Shown one piece after another: positions 4,870 to 8,230 of a stretch of DNA of 8,230 bases. The stretch is from NCBI GenBank assembly GCA_964581605.1, contig CAZOPF010000168.1, forward strand, positions 1-8,230, read 5' to 3'. Position numbers and translations under genes: made by a program. This DNA comes from CAADGU01 sp964581605 (GTDB lineage: Bacteria > Chloroflexota > Anaerolineae > Promineifilales > Promineifilaceae). The notes below the pieces were generated by a model that was not told the DNA's origin, ran no database searches, and saw only the letters and a program-made list of their open reading frames with translations. The first letter of the stretch is position 1; the number at the start of each line of letters is the position of its first letter.

Positions 4870-6252
4870 TTAAAACTGCGGCAATACGTGGGCAAACTGC
4901 GTCAGGTAATCATCCAAAATAGCGCGGGCACGGCCGATGTCGTTGATCATCGGGTCGAGCAAGAGTGTTTGCAGAGCTAACTGGCGGTCGCCGGTCACGG
5001 CCGTGTCCACCACCAGTTCCACCAACGCCGCCTCCCGCCGCAGCAGTTCCGCTATCGCTTCCGGCATCTCGCCAATGTGGACGCCCTGCACCCCCAGGCC
5101 GCTCACCAGTGCCGGAATCTCTACAATTGTTTCGGCGGGTAAATTGGCAATCGCCCCCCGGTTGGGGATATTGACCGCTTCATCGTAGTAATTCTCATCG
5201 CCAGCCATAGCGGCAATCAACTCCACCGCTCCCTCGCTGTGCGCCTCGCGCATCCCCGCCACCGGCATCGTTCCATCGGCCATTTGCCGCATCATGTGGT
5301 GCAAAAAGTCCCGCGCCGCCTCGTTACCACCCCAGTCGTAGAGGGGAATCTGGTACGTTTCCCACGGTTTTGCCAATGGGTCATGCAGCCAGGGCAGGTA
5401 CTCCACCAGATGGGTGTCGCCGGGAATGGGGCACAGGCCAAAGATGCGGAACAGGTCTAGCGAAAACGGCTCCAGCGTCGGCGGTGCGTCGGCCAGCGCC
5501 GCCCGCAGCGCCGGGTATAAATCTTCGCCCGTCTCCTTGTCACGGATGTCCATGAGCCAGATGAAATGGTTCAGCCCGGCGGACTTGATGTGGAAATGGG
5601 CACGGCCGTACCCCGCCATCTGGTGTATCGTGCCCACATTCCCCGGATCAGAATGCAGGTTGACCCCATCCGGGATGGGGATGTTGTAACGCTCGCGGAG
5701 GAGCACGGCCGTTAGCCCATACCCCACATTAATCTGATGACACTTGCCCACCGTGCGAATCCGGCTGTATTTGCTCACCGCACGGGTGATACGCGGCAGC
5801 GGATTGCTGAAATTGATGAGCCAGGCGTCCGGGCAGAGCAGTTCCATATCGCGGGCGATTTCCATGAAGGGCGGAATCTGGCGGCAGGCGTGCATCAATC
5901 CACCCGGCCCGCCGTTTTCGCCATACGGCTGGCGCAGGCCGTGTTTGCGCGGAATTTCCCAATCCATGCGCCACAGTTCTTCACGCGGCGGCGCTTCAAT
6001 GGAGACGATGACAAAGTTCATCCCGGCCAACACGTCCCGCCGGTTGGTGCTGGCGCGGATGCTCATATGCGCCCCCCACGCTTCGTTCATGCGTTCGGCC
6101 ACACGGGCGACTGTTGTTAACGCTTCTTCATTCAGATCAACCAGCGCCAGCTCACTGCCGTGCAGCTTTGGCTCGCGCATGAGGGTGGCTAACGTCGTCG
6201 GCCCAAAACTGGCGCTGCCCGCGCCGATAATGGCAATTTTGGTGGGGTTCAT
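4870..6252 (-). CDS. Glycoside hydrolase family 4 (NAD+/Mn2+-dependent)
   Basis: The product is 460 residues, normal for GH4 (about 430-480). GH4 enzymes cleave alpha- or beta-glycosides by NAD+-mediated oxidation at C3, elimination of the aglycone and re-reduction, with a divalent metal. The Rossmann start is KIAIIGAGSASFG (5-17) with the acidic strand-2 end LALVDLNEEAL (35-45). INFSNPLPRITRAV (146-159) holds the conserved Asn150. VGKCHQINVGYG (168-179) supplies the probable metal ligand Cys171, and SAGLNHFIW (224-232) the conserved Asn228-His229. The GENGGPGGLMHA block (111-122) also fits. The Cys-to-His spacing (58 residues) is about 29 longer than I recall for MelA/AglA-type enzymes, so this is a divergent subgroup and substrate (alpha-galactoside, alpha-glucoside, uronide or other) is unclear. 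There is no signal peptide. GAGGAG lies 6 nt before ATG 6252 and decides the start over one at 6357, whose extra residues are translated repeat. Confidence 0.9.
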   Translation of the reverse strand: MNPTKIAIIGAGSASFGPTTLATLMREPKLHGSELALVDLNEEALTTVARVAERMNEAWGAHMSIRASTNRRDVLAGMNFVIVSIEAPPREELWRMDWEIPRKHGLRQPYGENGGPGGLMHACRQIPPFMEIARDMELLCPDAWLINFSNPLPRITRAVSKYSRIRTVGKCHQINVGYGLTAVLLRERYNIPIPDGVNLHSDPGNVGTIHQMAGYGRAHFHIKSAGLNHFIWLMDIRDKETGEDLYPALRAALADAPPTLEPFSLDLFRIFGLCPIPGDTHLVEYLPWLHDPLAKPWETYQIPLYDWGGNEAARDFLHHMMRQMADGTMPVAGMREAHSEGAVELIAAMAGDENYYDEAVNIPNRGAIANLPAETIVEIPALVSGLGVQGVHIGEMPEAIAELLRREAALVELVVDTAVTGDRQLALQTLLLDPMINDIGRARAILDDYLTQFAHVLPQF

Positions 6253-6258
6253 AATTTT

Positions 6259-6264
6259 CTCCTC
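6259..6264 (-). promoter_or_regulatory. Ribosome binding site of the GH4 gene
   Basis: GAGGAG on the - strand lies 6 nt before ATG 6252. It is the strongest Shine-Dalgarno match in the window and fixes this start. Confidence 0.8.
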
Positions 6265-6281
6265 GTCAGATAATGCGAATG

Positions 6282-6349
6282 GAGAGATCAGGAGATTCGG
6301 AGACCAGGAAATTCGGAGACTGGATAGTCTCCTAATCTCTGTATCTCTC
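6282..6349. repeat. Long imperfect inverted repeat in the GH4 leader
   Basis: Bases 6282-6304 pair with 6327-6349 at 19 of 23 positions. Inside is a competing perfect hairpin, GGAGACT (6315-6321), loop GGAT, AGTCTCC (6326-6332). ATTCGGAGAC also occurs twice as a direct repeat (6295-6304 and 6311-6320). The units are the GGAGATT/AATCTCC type also found at 4803-4867. If transcription of GH4 starts from the TATAAT at 6372-6367, both structures lie in its leader RNA and are mutually exclusive. Confidence 0.7.
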
Positions 6350-6366
6350 AATCTCATTCTACCGCC

Positions 6367-6372
6367 ATTATA
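6367..6372 (-). promoter_or_regulatory. Candidate -10 box of the GH4 gene
   Basis: A perfect TATAAT reads on the - strand (6372 to 6367), giving a start near 6360 and a leader of roughly 110 nt that includes the inverted repeat. The expected -35 position reads GGGTAT, a poor match, so an activator or a non-standard sigma context would be needed. Confidence 0.45.
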
Positions 6373-6429
6373 CCCCCATCTTGCCGCCCATACCCGGTTC
6401 AGATACAGTTCAGAATAGAAATTGGTACG

Positions 6430-6463
6430 CGGATAAACACGGATTGAGCGGATTGACGCGGAT
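6430..6463. repeat. Four phased CGGAT repeats
   Basis: CGGAT begins at 6430, 6440, 6449 and 6459, i.e. at steps of 10, 9 and 10 nt, close to one helical turn. ACACGGATT...GCGGATT strings of this sort are, from memory, a widespread bacterial spacer repeat. It could also act as a protein-binding array between the divergent genes. Confidence 0.55.
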
Positions 6464-6525
6464 TCGGTTTAACGTAACGACTACTAAGGCAATTTACCGT
6501 CTGAGCCGCGCAACATAGAGGGGAG

Positions 6526-6579
6526 CAACCCGCTTCAGCGGGTTTGTGTGTAGCAGACGCCGATTTGTAATCGGTGGAC
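6526..6579. repeat. REP-like double hairpin abutting the next start codon
   Basis: AACCCGC-TTCA-GCGGGTT (6527-6544) is a perfect 7-bp hairpin. CGCCGATT-TGT-AATCGGTG (6558-6576) is an 8-bp stem with one G-U pair. Both halves are, from memory, frequent spacer repeats and give spurious peptides such as TDYKSA when translated. The second stem's right arm overlaps the GGTGG ribosome site of the FAD-oxidoreductase. Confidence 0.65.
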
Positions 6580-6582
6580 ACA

Positions 6583-8178
6583 ATGGCAAACAAATATGAC
6601 ACAATCATCATCGGTGGGGGGCATAATGGGCTGGTGGCGGCGGGTTACCTGGCCCGGGCCGGTAAACGGGTGCTGGTGCTGGAACGGCGGCATCTGGTGG
6701 GCGGGGCCAGTGTGACGGAGGAGATTTTCCCTGGCTTTAAGTTCTCCGTTTTCTCCTACGTGGTCAGCCTCTTCCGGCCGGAGATTATCCGCGATTTGCG
6801 GCTGCCGCAGCATGGGCTGACGATTTTGCCGCTGGAAAGTACGCTGACGCCGCTGCCCGACGGCCGTTTCCTTTATCGCGGCAATGACCATTGGGAGTCC
6901 ATGCGCAGCATTGCCCAGTTCAGCCAACGGGATGCGGATGCGTATGATGAGTACGGCCGTAACATGTACTTCATGGCCAAAGCGGTCAAATACATCCTGG
7001 GCATCATCCCACCCGACCCCACCAGCTTCAAACCGGGGGAACTGTTGGGGCTGGCCAACCTGGCCCGCCACTTCCTGGGGCTGGGCGAGGAAAAGCTGTA
7101 CCTGCTGGCTAAACTAATGACCATGAGTGCGGCCGACTTTGTGGCCCAATGGTTTAAATCGGAGCCGCTGCGGGCCACGCTCTCCGCTAGCGGCATCATC
7201 GGCACCTTTATGGGGCCACGGTCGCCCGGTTCGGCCTATGTGCTGCTGCACCATTACATGGGCGAGATTGACGGGGCGTACCGCGCCTGGGGCTTCCACA
7301 AAGGAGGCACAGGCGGGTTGGCCGAGGTGCTGGCACGGGCGGCCCAATCGTTTGGCGCGGAAATCAAGGTGAATGCGGCCGTGAAAGAGGTGGTGGTGCG
7401 CAACGGCCGGGCTACCGGCGTGGCTCTGGAAAATGGGGATGAATTCCAGGCCGATGTGGTCATCTCCAGCCTGGACCCCAAACTGACCTTTCTCAAACTG
7501 GTGGATGAAAAAGAGCTGCCCGGTGACCTGGTGGCCGCCATTCGCAAGTTCAACATTTATGGCTCGTCCGGCAAGGTGAATCTGGCGCTGGATGGGCTGC
7601 CTGATCTGGCCGGCAACCCGATGCAGCAGTTGGGCCACGCCAGCCGCCGCCTGATGGCCGGGGCCATCTCCATCAGCCCAAACACCGACTACCTGGAGCG
7701 AGCCTTTGACCATGCCAAGTACGGGGAGTTTAGCGCACGGCCGTATATAGACATCATCCTCCCTTCCATGATTGATCCGGAGATGGCCCCGCCGGGCAAA
7801 CACGTCATGTCCTGTTTTGTGCAATACGCGCCGTACAATCTGGCCGGTGGCTGGAATGATGCCCAACGGGACGCTTTTGGCGACGCGGTGGTGAACACGC
7901 TGGCCGAATTTTTCCCCAACATCAAGGAATTGATTGTAGGCCGACAGGTGCTGACGCCGGTAGATATTGAGCGCACCACCGGCCTGTCGCAGGGCAACAT
8001 TTTCCAGGGGGAATTGAGTTTATCGCAGTTGTTGTTCTTGCGGCCGGCCGCCGGTTATGCCAAATACCGCACACCTATCAAAGGCTACTGGCAGTGCGGC
8101 TCCGGCACCCACCCCGGCGGCGGCATTATGGGCGCGCCGGGGCGGCTGGCGGCGTTGGAACTGTTGAAGGAGATGTAA
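6583..8178 (+). CDS. FAD-dependent oxidoreductase, PYROXD2/phytoene desaturase-like
   Basis: The product is 531 residues, a normal length for the CrtI/PYROXD2-like group of NAD(P)/FAD-binding amine-oxidase-fold enzymes. The N-terminal dinucleotide-binding motif is DTIIIGGGHNGLVAAGYLAR (6-25), with the ribose-binding Glu34 in LVLERR and the flanking VGGASVTEE. The middle holds GEIDGAYRAWGFHKGG (227-242), typical of PYROXD2-like proteins. The C-terminal FAD motif is GSGTHPGGGIMGAPGRLAAL (506-525). Members desaturate or oxidise lipophilic substrates; true carotenoid desaturases are a subset, and no carotenoid gene is adjacent, so the substrate is open. The start ATG 6583 follows GGTGG by 5 nt; a GTG at 6574 in the same frame lies inside a repeat hairpin and is less likely. 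It stands alone, divergent from GH4, and is followed at once by a strong hairpin. Only three ACGGCCGT copies in 1.6 kb, fewer than its neighbours. Confidence 0.92.
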   Translation: MANKYDTIIIGGGHNGLVAAGYLARAGKRVLVLERRHLVGGASVTEEIFPGFKFSVFSYVVSLFRPEIIRDLRLPQHGLTILPLESTLTPLPDGRFLYRGNDHWESMRSIAQFSQRDADAYDEYGRNMYFMAKAVKYILGIIPPDPTSFKPGELLGLANLARHFLGLGEEKLYLLAKLMTMSAADFVAQWFKSEPLRATLSASGIIGTFMGPRSPGSAYVLLHHYMGEIDGAYRAWGFHKGGTGGLAEVLARAAQSFGAEIKVNAAVKEVVVRNGRATGVALENGDEFQADVVISSLDPKLTFLKLVDEKELPGDLVAAIRKFNIYGSSGKVNLALDGLPDLAGNPMQQLGHASRRLMAGAISISPNTDYLERAFDHAKYGEFSARPYIDIILPSMIDPEMAPPGKHVMSCFVQYAPYNLAGGWNDAQRDAFGDAVVNTLAEFFPNIKELIVGRQVLTPVDIERTTGLSQGNIFQGELSLSQLLFLRPAAGYAKYRTPIKGYWQCGSGTHPGGGIMGAPGRLAALELLKEM

Positions 8179-8182
8179 TTGA

Positions 8183-8230
8183 GTAATTGGGTAATTGGGT
8201 AATTACGCAATTACCCAATTACCCAATTAC
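8183..8230. repeat. Perfect 22-bp hairpin of tandem GTAATTGG units, possible terminator
   Basis: Bases 8183-8204 pair perfectly with 8209-8230, with a 4-nt loop ACGC (8205-8208). Each arm is made of GTAATTGG repeated at an 8-nt period (about 2.75 copies). It starts 4 nt after the stop codon of the FAD-oxidoreductase and may end its transcript, but the window stops at the last paired base so no T-tract can be checked and the element may extend further. Confidence 0.8.

Larger units (their letters stand above)
6253..6582. other. Divergent spacer between GH4 and FAD-oxidoreductase genes
   Basis: This 330-nt spacer has no gene. Going up in coordinate it holds the GH4 ribosome site (6259-6264), a long imperfect inverted repeat (6282-6349), a - strand TATAAT (6372-6367), four phased CGGAT repeats (6430-6463) and a double hairpin (6527-6576) touching the next gene. 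I do not see a convincing + strand promoter for the FAD-oxidoreductase. Confidence 0.7.
64..7744. repeat. Dispersed ACGGCCGT palindrome, 23 copies
   Basis: The perfect 8-bp palindrome ACGGCCGT starts at 64, 114, 159, 869, 956, 1016, 1409, 1717, 2004, 2098, 2179, 2284, 2423, 3258, 3379, 3516, 4070, 4997, 5602, 5705, 6870, 6953 and 7737. By hand estimate, at a GC content in the high fifties, about 0.2 copies would be expected, so it is enriched roughly 100-fold. Nineteen copies lie inside the clear genes, three lie in or near the 1-200 spacer and one lies in the loop of the 3478-3549 terminator. It resembles in behaviour the highly iterated palindrome HIP1 of cyanobacteria, which has a different sequence. 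Its function is unknown. Confidence 0.9.

Noticed and set aside
4870..6252. GH4 gene with its flanking GAGATT repeats as a composite mobile element
   Set aside because: The flanking tracts are not identical copies, there is no transposase and no target-site duplication; a similar mirrored design also follows the FAD-oxidoreductase.
6253..6357. 35-residue N-terminal extension of the GH4 protein
   Set aside because: It translates the inverted repeat and precedes the true start, which has GAGGAG at 6 nt.
6399..6611. - strand 70-codon frame with TDYKSA and KPAEAG
   Set aside because: Its sequence comes from the double hairpin and CGGAT repeats, a common source of spurious proteins.

Overview
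The window looks like a chromosomal stretch of a moderately GC-rich, free-living heterotrophic bacterium. The best guess is Chloroflexota, of the Anaerolineae / Promineifilum kind. That assignment is inference: it rests on the style of the encoded proteins, on intergenic spacers packed with short inverted repeats, and on a strikingly over-used 8-bp palindrome, ACGGCCGT, found 23 times. No ribosomal or other phylogenetic marker gene is present.

Layout. Bases 1-129 may hold the tail of an upstream + strand gene. Bases 130-469 are non-coding and carry a four-armed inverted repeat (201-348). A + strand cluster follows: an aldo/keto reductase (470-1489), a 95-nt spacer with a CTCTGCG-type repeat, a sugar phosphate isomerase/epimerase-like TIM-barrel protein (1585-2346), and a Gfo/Idh/MocA NAD(P)-dependent oxidoreductase (2333-3424) that overlaps the preceding gene by 14 nt. 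A stem-loop with T-runs on both strands (3478-3549) separates this cluster from the convergent - strand genes.

On the - strand, read from high to low coordinates, there is a GH4-family NAD-dependent glycosidase (6252-4870). Next comes a compact three-gene unit: a small aromatic-rich protein (4787-4503), an AbiEii-like nucleotidyltransferase-fold protein (4519-3953, overlapping by 17 nt) and a RidA-family deaminase (3942-3556). A good TATAAT box lies only 6 nt before the first start codon of this unit, suggesting a leaderless mRNA. The 330-nt spacer between the divergent GH4 and FAD-oxidoreductase genes (6253-6582) holds a structured inverted repeat, a TATAAT box for GH4, four phased CGGAT repeats and a REP-like double hairpin abutting the next gene. 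The window ends with a PYROXD2/CrtI-like FAD-dependent oxidoreductase (6583-8178) and a perfect 22-bp hairpin.

How the genes may work together. The AKR, TIM-barrel, MocA-type and GH4 proteins all fit carbohydrate or glycoside catabolism. The overlapping TIM-barrel/MocA pair resembles oxidation-then-elimination (3-keto-glycoside) pathways, and GH4 enzymes use the same C3-oxidation chemistry internally. No transporter or regulator gene is visible, so the substrate cannot be named. I see no clear novel defence or mobile system. The items most worth a second look are the iterated palindrome, the mirrored short-repeat hairpins in three spacers, and the small-protein/nucleotidyltransferase pair.
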